Shown here: one piece after another, positions 1-8,214 of the stretch
Layout of the letters: each line of letters opens with the position of its first letter
Position numbering within the stretch: the first letter of the stretch is position 1
Assembly: GCF_040529055.1 (NCBI RefSeq)
Contig: NZ_CP132342.1
Coordinates: 620,001 to 684,000, forward strand
Source of the DNA: Xanthomonas sontii
Lineage (GTDB): Bacteria > Pseudomonadota > Gammaproteobacteria > Xanthomonadales > Xanthomonadaceae
DNA length: 64,000 nucleotides
Direction of reading: 5' to 3'
Notes under the pieces: generated by a model
What the model saw: the letters and a program-made list of their open reading frames with translations, nothing else
The model's database searches: none
What the model was told of the DNA's origin: nothing
Program-made: the position numbers and the translations under genes

Positions 1-1
1 C

Positions 2-1225
2 CGCGAGCGCGCGCCGGCGATCCTGTTCATCGACGAATGCGAGAGCGTGTTCGCGCGCCGCGGCGGCGCCGACAGCGACAGCTTCGGCGCCGAACTGGTG
101 CAGACCTTTCTCGCCGAGTGGGACGGCTTCCATGCCGCGCACGGCCAGGTGCTGGTGATCGGCGCGACCAATCGCCCGGCGCTGCTGGACGACGCGATCC
201 TGTCGCGCTTCACCGCCAGCATCGCCGTCGGCCTGCCCGATGCCGCGGCGCGCGCGCGCATTCTCGGCGCCGAACTGCGGGGTGCCGGTTTCGCGCTGGA
301 GCCGGACGCGCAGGCGATCGCCGACAGCACCGGCCTGTCCGGTCGCGACCTGCACACGCTGGTCGCGCGCGTCGCCGCCGAGTGCGTGGACGGCACGCTG
401 GACAACGCCACCCTGCTCGCGCACCTGCGCGCGCTGCGTGGCAAAGGTTCCACTGCCGTCGCCACGCTCGGCTGGGACGACATCGTGCTGCCGGCGGCCA
501 CGGTCGAGGAGTTCGTCGGCCTGGGCAAGGAGTTGCGCAATGCCGAGACCCTGGCCACGCTCGGCGTGCCGGTGCCGCGCGGGATCCTGATGGTCGGCCC
601 GCCGGGCACCGGCAAGACCCAGGTCGCACGGATCCTCGCCAGCCAGTCCGGGCTGGCCTTCATCGCGCTGAGCAGCGCTGACCTCAAGGCCGGCTACCTC
701 GGTCAGTCCGGCCAGCGCGTGCAGGCGGCGTTCGAGCGCGCGCGGGCGCAGGCGCCGTGCATCGTGTTCGTCGACGAATTGGACATCGTCGCGCCGGCGC
801 GCGGTGCCGACGGCGACGACGCCTTCACCCGCGAGATCGTCGGCCAGCTGCTGCAGGAACTGGACGGCGTCGCCAGCCACGCGGGCCAGGTGTTCCTGCT
901 GGCCGCCAGCAACCATGCCGCCGCGATCGACCCGGCATTGCTGTCGCGGCTGGATCGGCAGATCGTCATCGCCCTGCCCGACCACGCGGCGCGCGTCGCC
1001 ATCGTCACGCGCCTGCTGCGCGGCAAGCCGCTGGACCTCGATGCCGACGCTGCGGCGGCCTGGGTCGCCGAGCGCAGCGAAGGCCACTCCGGCCGCGACC
1101 TGCACAACTGGATCAGCCGCGCGATGCGTCGCGCCGTTCGCCGCACCTTGCAGCACAGCGACGATGCGTCCGGCACGCGACTGCAGTGGGACGATCTGGT
1201 CGAGACGGCGAACGTGACGATGTAA
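2..1225 (+). CDS. Tandem AAA+ ATPase (CDC48/FtsH-like), 5' end outside the window
   Basis: The reading frame is open from the first bases of the window, so the start lies upstream. The visible 407 residues open in the Walker B motif of a first AAA module (ILFIDECES, about residues 7-15). Its sensor region follows (IGATNRPALLDDAILSRF). A complete second AAA module has Walker A GPPGTGKT, Walker B CIVFVDELD and a sensor/arginine-finger segment (AASNHAAAIDPALLSRLDR). Two consecutive AAA cassettes are typical of CDC48/VCP-like or SpoVK-like ATPases that unfold or remodel proteins as hexamers. No protease motif follows; the protein ends soon after the second helical lid. The substrate cannot be deduced. 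The frame is unbroken and has codon use like the surrounding core genes. Confidence 0.85.
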   Translation, partial: RERAPAILFIDECESVFARRGGADSDSFGAELVQTFLAEWDGFHAAHGQVLVIGATNRPALLDDAILSRFTASIAVGLPDAAARARILGAELRGAGFALEPDAQAIADSTGLSGRDLHTLVARVAAECVDGTLDNATLLAHLRALRGKGSTAVATLGWDDIVLPAATVEEFVGLGKELRNAETLATLGVPVPRGILMVGPPGTGKTQVARILASQSGLAFIALSSADLKAGYLGQSGQRVQAAFERARAQAPCIVFVDELDIVAPARGADGDDAFTREIVGQLLQELDGVASHAGQVFLLAASNHAAAIDPALLSRLDRQIVIALPDHAARVAIVTRLLRGKPLDLDADAAAAWVAERSEGHSGRDLHNWISRAMRRAVRRTLQHSDDASGTRLQWDDLVETANVTM

Positions 1226-1283
1226 ACACCTCGCGGGAAGAGCCAAGCACGGGGTGCGGAACCAGGAGTGCCGGCTGGAGTCC

Positions 1284-1310
1284 CTGTGGGAGGGGCTTCA
1301 GCCCCGACGC
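1284..1310. repeat. REP-like stem-loop, copy 1
   Basis: The intergenic sequence TGTGGGAGGGGCTTCAGCCC continues into CCGACGC and contains the perfect inverted repeat GGGGC-TTCA-GCCCC. A variant copy lies at 2955-2981. Dispersed elements of this look occur in intergenic regions of Xanthomonas-type genomes. It sits between the AAA ATPase and the gluconokinase and could act as an mRNA-end stabiliser. Confidence 0.6.
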
Positions 1311-1440
1311 CAGGATCCACACAGAACCCAGTTGCCACGGCGCACATCTCAACAACAGCGCAAGACCCAGTACAGAAGCGCTGACGTCCACACAACGTCC
1401 ACGCTGGCATCATGCGGGCGACCCCACGGGACCGCAGCAC

Positions 1441-1986
1441 GTGACTCACATCCCCTCATCCCCGCCGCCACGCGCCGAAGCCATCGTCGTGATGGGCGTG
1501 TCCGGTAGCGGCAAGACCAGTGTCGCCCAGGCACTGGCGGCCCACTACGGACTCACCTTCCTGGACGCCGACGACTTCCACAGCGCCGCCGCCAAGGCGC
1601 AGATGGCGCACGGCATCCCGCTCAGCGACGCGCAGCGCGCGCCCTGGGTCGCGGCCCTGGCGCAGCGCCTGCGCGCATCGGTCGATGCCGGGCAGAGCGT
1701 CGTGCTGGCCTTCTCCGGCCTGCGCAAGGCGCACCGGCAGCAGCTACGGGACACCGGCGTGCCGATGCGCTTCGTGTTCCTGCACGCGGCCGCGCATGTC
1801 ATCGCCGAACGCCTGGCCGCGCGCCACGGCCACTTCATGCCACCAGCCCTGCTGCAAAGCCAGCTCGACACGCTGGAACTGCCACTGGACGAGGCCGACG
1901 TGATCTCGGTGGACGTGGACGCACCGTTCGCCACGGTCGTGGCCGATGCCATCGCGCAACTGGATGCGAGCGCCGCGATCGCCTAG
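1441..1986 (+). CDS. gntK: Gluconokinase (GntK-type)
   Basis: This 181-residue protein should phosphorylate D-gluconate with ATP to 6-phosphogluconate, feeding the pentose-phosphate and Entner-Doudoroff routes. The P-loop GVSGSGKTS is at residues 19-27. The acceptor-side motif FLDADDFH and the lid-region segment RHGHFMPPALLQSQLDTLE, in which the family keeps a similar order, follow. The size matches the small P-loop gluconokinases (about 165-185 residues). The GTG at 1441 gives a short N-terminal extension before the conserved VVMGVSGSGKT. The ATG at 1492 would cut into that strand, so GTG is preferred, although no strong Shine-Dalgarno sequence precedes it. The frame is open far upstream, but that part antisense-reads the AAA gene and is not coding. 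It is a single gene with no visible operon partner. Confidence 0.85.
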   Translation: MTHIPSSPPPRAEAIVVMGVSGSGKTSVAQALAAHYGLTFLDADDFHSAAAKAQMAHGIPLSDAQRAPWVAALAQRLRASVDAGQSVVLAFSGLRKAHRQQLRDTGVPMRFVFLHAAAHVIAERLAARHGHFMPPALLQSQLDTLELPLDEADVISVDVDAPFATVVADAIAQLDASAAIA

Positions 1987-2225
1987 CTGTGCCTTGTCGG
2001 CATGCCCTCAGCCATGCGCCCGTTTGTGGCGTTGGTGACGCAGGTTGCCCAGCGTAGGAACGGCGTCAGCCGCGACGAACGAAGCGAAGGTCCCTGAGGA
2101 AATGCGTTCGTCTCGGGGCCAAAGCGCCTTCCGTCACCACCGCATTGCGGCCTTTCACTCGTGACGGCGGACAAGGCATCGACCCTCTTGCAGCGTGTAG
2201 TGCGACGATGCCTACAAGCGCCACG

Positions 2226-2840
2226 CTACCCGCGGCGCTTCGCCCGACTCACCACAAAGCGCGACACGTTCGGCTCGTCGGGCACATGCCAGCGCCACGG
2301 CGCGTCCATCGCCTTGCTGATGCCGATCCGTGCGGTGACGACTGGCGCGGCAGGCGGCGGCGTCCCGTCCTGCCCTAGCCACAGGCGCGACTGCCGCGTG
2401 GTCAGGTCCAGCCCGTTATCCGCACCCGTAACACCCAGCGCCTTGGCCAGGCGCCCCGGCCCACGGGTGAGATCGGCGGCGCGCGCGGCACCGCGTGCCG
2501 ACTGCATCGCCTCGATCCCGGCCACAGGCGCCAAGGCGCGGATCAGCACCGCATGCCCCGGCGCGCCACCGCATACCGCATTGAGCGCCCAATGCATGCC
2601 GTAGATGAAGTACACGTACAGATGTCCGGGCGGGCCGAACATCACCCGCGTGCGCGGCGTCATGCCGCGGAACGAATGCGCCGCCGGATCCTCTGCACCG
2701 CAGTAGGCCTCCACCTCGACGATGCGACCGCAACGACCGTCCGCAGCGATGAGCAGCTTGTTCAACAGCTCCGGCGCCACCACGCGGGCATCGCGCGCAT
2801 AGAACGCACGCGGCAAGGGCTTGGCGACAAGCAACTCCAT
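2226..2840 (-). CDS. 3-methyladenine DNA glycosylase (AAG/MPG family)
   Basis: This 204-residue base-excision repair enzyme of the alkyladenine glycosylase fold should remove alkylated purines from DNA. The family core is visible: an early [16 protein letters not shown] segment, the catalytic-glutamate region [20 protein letters not shown], the DNA-contacting [20 protein letters not shown] and the late [14 protein letters not shown]. The length equals the usual bacterial protein (about 190-210 residues). The ATG at 2840 begins directly before the conserved N-terminal strand. The gene is transcribed toward the gluconokinase gene (convergent), with about 240 bp between them in which nothing else was recognised. 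Confidence 0.9.
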   Translation of the reverse strand: MELLVAKPLPRAFYARDARVVAPELLNKLLIAADGRCGRIVEVEAYCGAEDPAAHSFRGMTPRTRVMFGPPGHLYVYFIYGMHWALNAVCGGAPGHAVLIRALAPVAGIEAMQSARGAARAADLTRGPGRLAKALGVTGADNGLDLTTRQSRLWLGQDGTPPPAAPVVTARIGISKAMDAPWRWHVPDEPNVSRFVVSRAKRRG

Positions 2841-2954
2841 GCGGTCAGTCTAAGCCCTGCAGCGAGGTCGCGTCGTGAGCCACCACCGGTGCATCCGCAT
2901 CTCCACGGTCTCAATCGAACACGCCATCTCGCCGACCGTACCGCATGCTGCAGC

Positions 2955-2981
2955 TTGTGGGAGGGACTTCAGTCCCGACGC
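2955..2981. repeat. REP-like stem-loop, copy 2
   Basis: TTGTGGGAGGGACTTCAGTC followed by CCGACGC repeats the element at 1284-1310. The compensating changes GGGAC-TTCA-GTCCC keep the hairpin. It lies in the 374-bp gap 2841-3214 between the glycosylase and the S46 peptidase; nothing else was recognised in that gap. The covariation supports selection on the stem rather than on the sequence. Confidence 0.6.
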
Positions 2982-3214
2982 ATGGAGTCTCCAGGACCAG
3001 GATCATTGTCCTGGTCCCCCGATCGCGGCAGCGCATCACGGTGAACGGCGGCGGTCCTGTATCGAGGCATCAGCGCGGGTACAAAGCATGTTCGTCGCTG
3101 TAACGGCGACCAGGCCATGCCGCAGCCGCATCAGGGCACAGGGCACATCACATGCCCTACCCTATTCTGCTCGAAGCAACGCCAAACGACGCCCGCCTCT
3201 CCAACCTGCCCCAC

Positions 3215-5362
3215 TCACTCCTGCGGAACGTTCAACTCCTTCAGCAATTGCGGCGCCGGATACACCTTGGCCATCAACCAGCGCAGATAGCGCATGTCCA
3301 CATGGATCGCGCGCTTGTAGCGCGGGTCGTACCACCAGCTGGCGCTGACCGCTTCCCAGTTACTGTCGAAGTTCAGCCCGATCAATTCGCCGCGCGCATT
3401 GAGCACCGGCGAGCCGGAGTTGCCACCGGTGGTGTCCAGGTTGGTCAGGAAGTTCACCGGCTGCGTCTTCGACTGCGGATCGGCGGTGCTGCCGAAATCG
3501 CCCTTGGCGATCGCCGCCAGCAGCGGCTTGGGCGCATCGAACGGTTCCTTGCCGGTGTTCTTCTCGACGATGCCGGCCACCGTGGTGAGCGGCGCAAAGC
3601 TGACCGCATCGCGCGGCGCCAGCGGCTCCACACGACCATAGCTGATCCGCAGCGTGCTGTTGGCGTCCGGATAGACCGCACGGCCCTGCTGCTTTCGCCA
3701 GGCGAACAGCGTACGCATGTAGGCCGGGCGCAACCGCAACTGCTCGCCCTCGCGCGCCTTGCGCTCGTCGTCCAGCCGCAGCTGCGCCGGCACCAGCGTG
3801 GCGGCCAGCGCCAGCAACGGATCGGCCGCGGGTGCCTTGCCCTCGCGCGCAGCGGCGAAGCGCGACAGGCGCTCGGCCTCGGTGCCCAGCACCGTGCCGG
3901 CATAGGCCTTGTCCAGCGCCGCCTGCAATTGCGCCGGGGTCCGCCCGAACGCCGCATCGAACTCCGGCACCCGCTGCGCATCCGGCAACTGCTGGTAGCG
4001 CGTCAGCAGCGTGGTCAGCAGCGCCTTCTCCACGGTCGGCGAATAGCGCCGCTGCACCTGCTTGAGCATGCCCTCGATCAGCGCCAGGTCGCGCTGCTGG
4101 TAGCCGCTCTCGCGCCGATCGTCCGGCTTGGCCGCTTCCAGCCGCAGCCGTTCCAGGGTCAGCGCCGAACGCAGCGCCTGGGTCTGCGTGGCGATCAACC
4201 CCAGCAGCAGATCGCGCTCGCGCAGCGCCGAGGCCTGGCCGAGCAGCTTCTGCAGCGCCGCGATGTCGCGCGCGTCGGTGCCATGCGTGGCCGCGAGCAT
4301 GCCGCGCTCGTCCTCCGCGCGCAGCCGCACCGCATCGCTGCGCTGCAGCCCTTCCAGTTCACCGGCCGCCCGCTTGCGGTTGTTCTTCAGCGACTGCAGC
4401 TGCGACGCGTAGCGCGTGCGCGCTTCCGCGTCGGCCTTGCCCGATGCTTCGATCACCCCGATCAACTGGTCCAGCACCGCCACCCGCTGCGGCAGCGTCG
4501 CCTCCACCTGCTCGGCGAACTCGGCCGCCGTGCGATGGCGGTAGGTGATGCCCGGGTAACCGGCCAGCATCGCGAAGTCGCCGGCCTTCGGCCCATCGGT
4601 GGCGATCTGCAGATGCGCCGGCGGCTGGTAGGGCACGTTGTCGGCGCTATAGTCCGCCGGCTTGCCGTCCTTGCCCACGTAGGCGCGCAGCAAGGTGAAA
4701 TCGCCGCTGTGCCGCGGCCACATGAAGTTGTCGATCTCGTCGCCGTAGTTGCCGATCGCCCGCGGCGGCGCGTAGACCAGGCGCACGTCGCGCAGTTCCA
4801 GCTGGCGGATCCGGTAGAAATCGGTGCCGTAATACATGTTGGCCACGCTGCAGCGCACCCCGGCCTCGCGCTCGCAGTCGGCGACGATGCGCTTGCTCGC
4901 CGCATCCACCGCATCGTAGTAGGCGCGCCCGGTCTTGCCCTTGGCCGGCCCCAGCACCTGATCGGTGACCTTGTCGAAGCCCACCGTCACCAGCACCCGG
5001 AAATCCGGATTGGCCGCGCGCTCGTCGGCGCGGTCCCGCGCGATGAACCCGTTCTCGATCAGGTTCTCCTTTGCCGAGGTGTTGTACTGGATCACCCCAT
5101 AGGCAACATGGTGATTGGTCAACAGCAACCCATCCCCGGACACGAACGCCCCGGTCCCACCCCCGACCTTCACCACCGCACTCAACGGCGGCTGGGTCAC
5201 CTCCGCCAGCGTCTGCGGATCACCCTGGAAGCCCGCCTCGTGCAGCGGCTTGGCCAACTCCGGCATCTGCGATGGCATCCACATGCCTTCGTCGGCGTGG
5301 GCGGTGGCGATGAGGGCGAGGCTTAGGGCGAGAGAGGCGGCAAGGGATTTGGGCACGGGCAT
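3215..5362 (-). CDS. S46-family dipeptidyl-peptidase (DPP7/DPP11-type)
   Basis: This 715-residue secreted or periplasmic serine exopeptidase should release dipeptides from the N-termini of peptides. A signal peptide ends near residue 23 (ATAHA before DEG). The protease core shows TNHHVAYG (His84/85) and GGNSGSPVLN (Ser649), the His and Ser of the chymotrypsin-like triad. A long helical insertion between the two half-domains (about residues 280-580) is typical of S46 enzymes. The length fits the family (about 700-720). The S1 pocket position that is Gly in DPP7-type and Arg in DPP11-type enzymes appears as Ser667 (NFDSNW), so substrate preference is not predicted. It stands alone with no visible operon. 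The 358-bp gap 5363-5720 on its upstream side holds no gene that I trust. Confidence 0.9.
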   Translation of the reverse strand: MPVPKSLAASLALSLALIATAHADEGMWMPSQMPELAKPLHEAGFQGDPQTLAEVTQPPLSAVVKVGGGTGAFVSGDGLLLTNHHVAYGVIQYNTSAKENLIENGFIARDRADERAANPDFRVLVTVGFDKVTDQVLGPAKGKTGRAYYDAVDAASKRIVADCEREAGVRCSVANMYYGTDFYRIRQLELRDVRLVYAPPRAIGNYGDEIDNFMWPRHSGDFTLLRAYVGKDGKPADYSADNVPYQPPAHLQIATDGPKAGDFAMLAGYPGITYRHRTAAEFAEQVEATLPQRVAVLDQLIGVIEASGKADAEARTRYASQLQSLKNNRKRAAGELEGLQRSDAVRLRAEDERGMLAATHGTDARDIAALQKLLGQASALRERDLLLGLIATQTQALRSALTLERLRLEAAKPDDRRESGYQQRDLALIEGMLKQVQRRYSPTVEKALLTTLLTRYQQLPDAQRVPEFDAAFGRTPAQLQAALDKAYAGTVLGTEAERLSRFAAAREGKAPAADPLLALAATLVPAQLRLDDERKAREGEQLRLRPAYMRTLFAWRKQQGRAVYPDANSTLRISYGRVEPLAPRDAVSFAPLTTVAGIVEKNTGKEPFDAPKPLLAAIAKGDFGSTADPQSKTQPVNFLTNLDTTGGNSGSPVLNARGELIGLNFDSNWEAVSASWWYDPRYKRAIHVDMRYLRWLMAKVYPAPQLLKELNVPQE

Positions 5363-5720
5363 GCGGAAGTCGAAGCAAAGAACGTAACCACGACCTTAGC
5401 CGGCCGATGCGGTGGCAGCAACCAAGACGCCGATCCAGTCGTCGATGAATGTGATCTTTACCAAGAAATATCCAGAATGCTCCCAACAAAAACGAGCGCA
5501 CGGTCAGCTCACTTTTTACGACCCTATATACAGATGCCTGCTATTGAATAAGTGAACCTGACGGCGTTACCCCGCAAGAAAAGTGCACTCTGACCCCTGT
5601 TCTCGCTGTGGAGCGAGTGGGGCAAGACCTTAGCTTGGAGGTGCTGAGTGAGGCAACAGATGTAAGAGATCTGCTGATTCGCAGCATCCTCTTTTCAAAA
5701 TTTCTCCAAGGGAGCAAAAA

Positions 5721-5921
5721 TCAAACCTTAGATCTCATCCTCACTATCCTCAGTACTGCCCTGGTCGCGACGAATAGCATAACAGCAGGTATTATAAAGT
5801 TTATAATTGAGTATGGCAGGTTATTATAAATTCTGTGAGCAAGGACATAGATAGAATAAAATAATAGAAGAACCCATGCAACTGCGGCAGTTATGTTTTT
5901 GATCCATTGCAACTTAGTCAT
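5721..5921 (-). CDS. Small two-helix membrane protein, candidate immunity protein of the Rhs tip
   Basis: This 66-residue protein has two predicted membrane helices (about residues 10-29 and 39-56) and a basic C-terminus. No family was recognised. The ATG at 5921 is preceded by a strong ribosome site (AGAAGGG, about 4 nt away). It starts 9 nt after the stop of the Rhs core-tip gene at 5931, which is the usual place for an immunity gene. The region is much richer in A+T than the flanking core genes, as is common for toxin/immunity ends. If it is an immunity protein, a membrane location suggests a toxin acting on membranes; that is inference. A competing rightward frame at 5608-5829 overlaps it and was rejected. 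Confidence 0.5.
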   Translation of the reverse strand: MTKLQWIKNITAAVAWVLLLFYSIYVLAHRIYNNLPYSIINFIIPAVMLFVATRAVLRIVRMRSKV

Positions 5922-5930
5922 GGCACCCTT

Positions 5931-6830
5931 CTAATTATCGGAATCAGGATTTTTTTCAAAAATTGGCTTCATAACATCGGCTATATCCCTAACTGTCCCT
6001 TCAGGATTAGCAAAGGCTTTCGCACCTCCATGGAAGGTTATAACTGTATTAAGTATTTTCCCTGCCTTGGCTCCCTGTTCGCCGCCAAACATCCCACCAG
6101 CTTGCTCTAGAGTAGTAGGCCGCTCTTTACCGTCGAGCGCACTCAAAACGCTCCTCAAACCATCAAGAGTCTGCACTGCGTCCTTTAGAATACTAGCACC
6201 GGCAGCAACATCCAAGATAGGGCCATCCAACGGATTCGCCGCACTAACCAAACCACCTACCGCGTGATCGACCATTGCGCTCGATCCATACACCAAATCA
6301 ACCCCTCCAAACGCCGCAGCCACGAGTCTCTCGCCATCACTCATGGTTGCTGGAGTATTTTTCGAATCAATGCCCGTGATTAGAACGTCCAGATCACGCT
6401 GATCTTCAGTTTCCGATCGCCTTCCATCCGGATCGGTGAACTTAAATGGATTGCTATTTGCATACCAATATCGATTGAAATTCTGACCGGGAGTTTTCGA
6501 GGCCAAGTCGGGATCTGAGCTCAAAAACCTTCCTAGGGAGGGATCATAGTATCGCTGTTGCATGTAAGCTAATCCAGTCGATGCGTCCATGATGTGCCCA
6601 GTGTAGCCTGGCCCATCCGTGGTCGGACGATTCAAGAGACTTCCATACGGCTCATACTCACTACGCTCGACAATGTTCCGATCTTTGTCGGTCACCAGCA
6701 CAACAGACCCCAACCCATCCGTATGGATATAGCGGACCGTCTGCGCCGAGGCGCCAAAGGCAACGAACAATGAAAGGGCGGTTGCAGCCAACAGGCGCAG
6801 TGCCACACGAATCCCCTGGAAATTTGACAT
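5931..6830 (-). CDS. Separately encoded Rhs core tip with signal peptide and variable C-terminus
   Basis: This 299-residue protein has a signal peptide (about residues 1-29, ending FGASAQ). The classical Rhs repeat-associated core follows: YIHTDGLGSVVLVTD, YEPYG, GYTGHIMDASTGLAYMQQRY and YDPSLGRFLSSDPD, then NRYWYANSNPFKFTDPDGR near residue 135. The DPxGR boundary is where Rhs proteins switch to their variable toxin. The remaining 165 residues are Gly/Ala-rich with no recognisable catalytic motif. The ATG at 6830 is chosen because AAGGA lies 8 nt upstream and it directly opens the signal peptide. Normally this core closes a large Rhs cage protein; here the large protein (8215-12426) ends without it. 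A small membrane protein follows immediately and may be the immunity partner. Confidence 0.75.
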   Translation of the reverse strand: MSNFQGIRVALRLLAATALSLFVAFGASAQTVRYIHTDGLGSVVLVTDKDRNIVERSEYEPYGSLLNRPTTDGPGYTGHIMDASTGLAYMQQRYYDPSLGRFLSSDPDLASKTPGQNFNRYWYANSNPFKFTDPDGRRSETEDQRDLDVLITGIDSKNTPATMSDGERLVAAAFGGVDLVYGSSAMVDHAVGGLVSAANPLDGPILDVAAGASILKDAVQTLDGLRSVLSALDGKERPTTLEQAGGMFGGEQGAKAGKILNTVITFHGGAKAFANPEGTVRDIADVMKPIFEKNPDSDN

Positions 6831-6973
6831 CACTCGTCCTTGCGAGTTGGAACCATAGATACGCGATGTAGAGTCGACTTTTCTCACGGGTGTCGAATCG
6901 ACAACGCTTCCCCTAGCAACATTACGGTGCAACGTCCCAGCGAAATCTCGATTCAGACTCCGCCAGAGCAGGC

Positions 6974-7282
6974 TTACTTCAAGTAGATCTCGACGATGTC
7001 GCAGCCATTGGTCTGCACATCGATCTTGCGCTTGTTCACCAATGCCGTCATCAAGACCGCCAGCAGCGCCTTACCGCCGGGTTGGTCTTCTTGAAAATGC
7101 AGGACGTGGTTTCCGGATGTGGCCTTGCATTCCGCTGGCGTATCTGACAGCCAGACAAAATGGTCGGCATGGGCCTGATAGGTACCCACCTGCACGACGT
7201 CGACGTTTTGCATCGATTCGTTCGCTGACGCTGACCCGCCCAGACTGACAAACAGCAACAACGCAACCCAAGTAGTTCTCAT
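6974..7282 (-). CDS. Small secreted protein, Rhs-locus paralogue 3
   Basis: This 102-residue protein has a signal peptide (MRTTWVALLLFVSLGGSASA). The mature part has two Cys residues and the pattern KALLAVLMTALVNKRKIDVQ followed by a late CDIVEIYL. The same layout occurs in the two neighbours at 7351-7668 and 7807-8151. The pattern is a loop with Cys, a helix ending in L-x-A-(F/Y/L), a strand, then Cys and a terminal strand with I-x-L/M-V. The three look like diverged paralogues. The ATG at 7282 is preferred (purine-rich site upstream). The function is unknown; secretion and placement between two Rhs genes suggest a role as accessory or effector of that locus. Confidence 0.6.
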   Translation of the reverse strand: MRTTWVALLLFVSLGGSASANESMQNVDVVQVGTYQAHADHFVWLSDTPAECKATSGNHVLHFQEDQPGGKALLAVLMTALVNKRKIDVQTNGCDIVEIYLK

Positions 7283-7350
7283 GACTCTTTCTTCTATTTC
7301 GTTAATGGACGTGCTTTCCAAATCCTTGGCTGGCTTGCGCCTTACCCAAT

Positions 7351-7668
7351 TCAATCGACCATATAGATGAACTTTCCGGCACATGATGTATCGTTGTCGT
7401 CCATGATAAAGGTTACGCGTTTCCCACTAACGAATGCCGACATCAACATCGCATAGATTGCCTTGTTGTTCTCCTGATCCTTTGCCCAATAAACCGGCTT
7501 TCCGGCGGGGCAAGTTGGGTTCCCCTCACTAAGAAGGAACGGAATCTGTGTGGGCATGTAGGTCGCCTCGATCTGCGTCACCTTGCCTGTAATCATCTGC
7601 AGAGCATTGGCTGAATCACTTTGAAAGATCCAGAGTAGTGCGAGTCCCCAAGCTAGGATATAACGCAT
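7351..7668 (-). CDS. Small secreted protein, Rhs-locus paralogue 2
   Basis: This 105-residue protein has a signal peptide (MRYILAWGLALLWIFQSDSA, cleaved near residue 21). The mature chain shows GKVTQIEATYMPTQIPFLL, a Cys in NPTCPAGKPVYWA, the helix KAIYAMLMSAFVSGKRVTF and a final CAGKFIYMVD. The order of elements matches the neighbours on both sides. The ATG at 7668 is supported by GGGAG about 7 nt upstream. A longer frame reaching 7752 lacks a ribosome site and would bury the signal peptide. No family was recognised with confidence. Two conserved cysteines in an exported protein suggest a disulfide. Confidence 0.6.
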   Translation of the reverse strand: MRYILAWGLALLWIFQSDSANALQMITGKVTQIEATYMPTQIPFLLSEGNPTCPAGKPVYWAKDQENNKAIYAMLMSAFVSGKRVTFIMDDNDTSCAGKFIYMVD

Positions 7669-7806
7669 AAAGTAGCTCCCGAACAATAACTTCTGTTGTT
7701 TTATAAATTTGCGTTTTCGATGCAGCTCGCTTTGAGCCACTAGATCAGGCAAACCGGCGATGCCAACGTCTACTACAACCGCGCCGGCTGCAGACCCGAT
7801 CAGATA

Positions 7807-8151
7807 TCACTTTATCAACCTTATTGAGAGCACTTTTGTGCTATTCCCGAATGGGCATGAGCCAGAGTCAACTACGAACTCCACATTCGCGTTGGTGGTA
7901 TACGCCGCCAGCACTATCGCGGTTAGCTCCTTATATGACGGATGATTCTTGTCTATCGCGAAATTATTGAGCGGCCCTGGACATCCAGAGGGGCCGTCGT
8001 TGGAGGTGTGGAGCGCAAGCCCTTCTCCATACCAGCCATTTTCGACATAGATGATTTTCCCCGCAGCTATCGCCTGTACGGCTCCTTGTGCCTGCTGGCA
8101 AAAGGTCAGCGCCAAGAATGCCAGAAGAGTTCCATGCACCTGTAGTTTCAC
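7807..8151 (-). CDS. Small secreted protein, Rhs-locus paralogue 1
   Basis: This protein of about 114 residues has a signal peptide (hydrophobic LLAFLALTFC, cleaved near QQAQGA). The mature part contains GKIIYVENGWYGEGLALHT, Cys in SGCPGPLNNFA, the helix YKELTAIVLAAYTTNANVEF, a second Cys and the closing strand LSIRLIK. It is the first gene after the large Rhs protein (stop at 8215). The start is uncertain: the GTG at 8151 is preferred because GAGA lies upstream and it directly opens the hydrophobic segment. A TTG at 8169 is the alternative. It is related in layout to 7351-7668 and 6974-7282. The function is unknown. Confidence 0.55.
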   Translation of the reverse strand: MKLQVHGTLLAFLALTFCQQAQGAVQAIAAGKIIYVENGWYGEGLALHTSNDGPSGCPGPLNNFAIDKNHPSYKELTAIVLAAYTTNANVEFVVDSGSCPFGNSTKVLSIRLIK

Positions 8152-8214
8152 AAGATTTCTCGCATTCAATCAGTTTCGGTCACAATGGCTGGCACATCGC
8201 AGTTCAGATGCACC

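Noticed and set aside
757..1440. Upstream extension of the gluconokinase frame
   Set aside because: It reads through the AAA gene in another frame with Arg-rich, low-complexity residues. The kinase fold begins only after 1441.
5608..5829. + strand frame of 73 codons overlapping the candidate Rhs immunity gene
   Set aside because: The opposite frame (5721-5921) has a better ribosome site, a clear two-helix membrane pattern and fits the operon order. The + frame begins in sequence that looks like an element edge.
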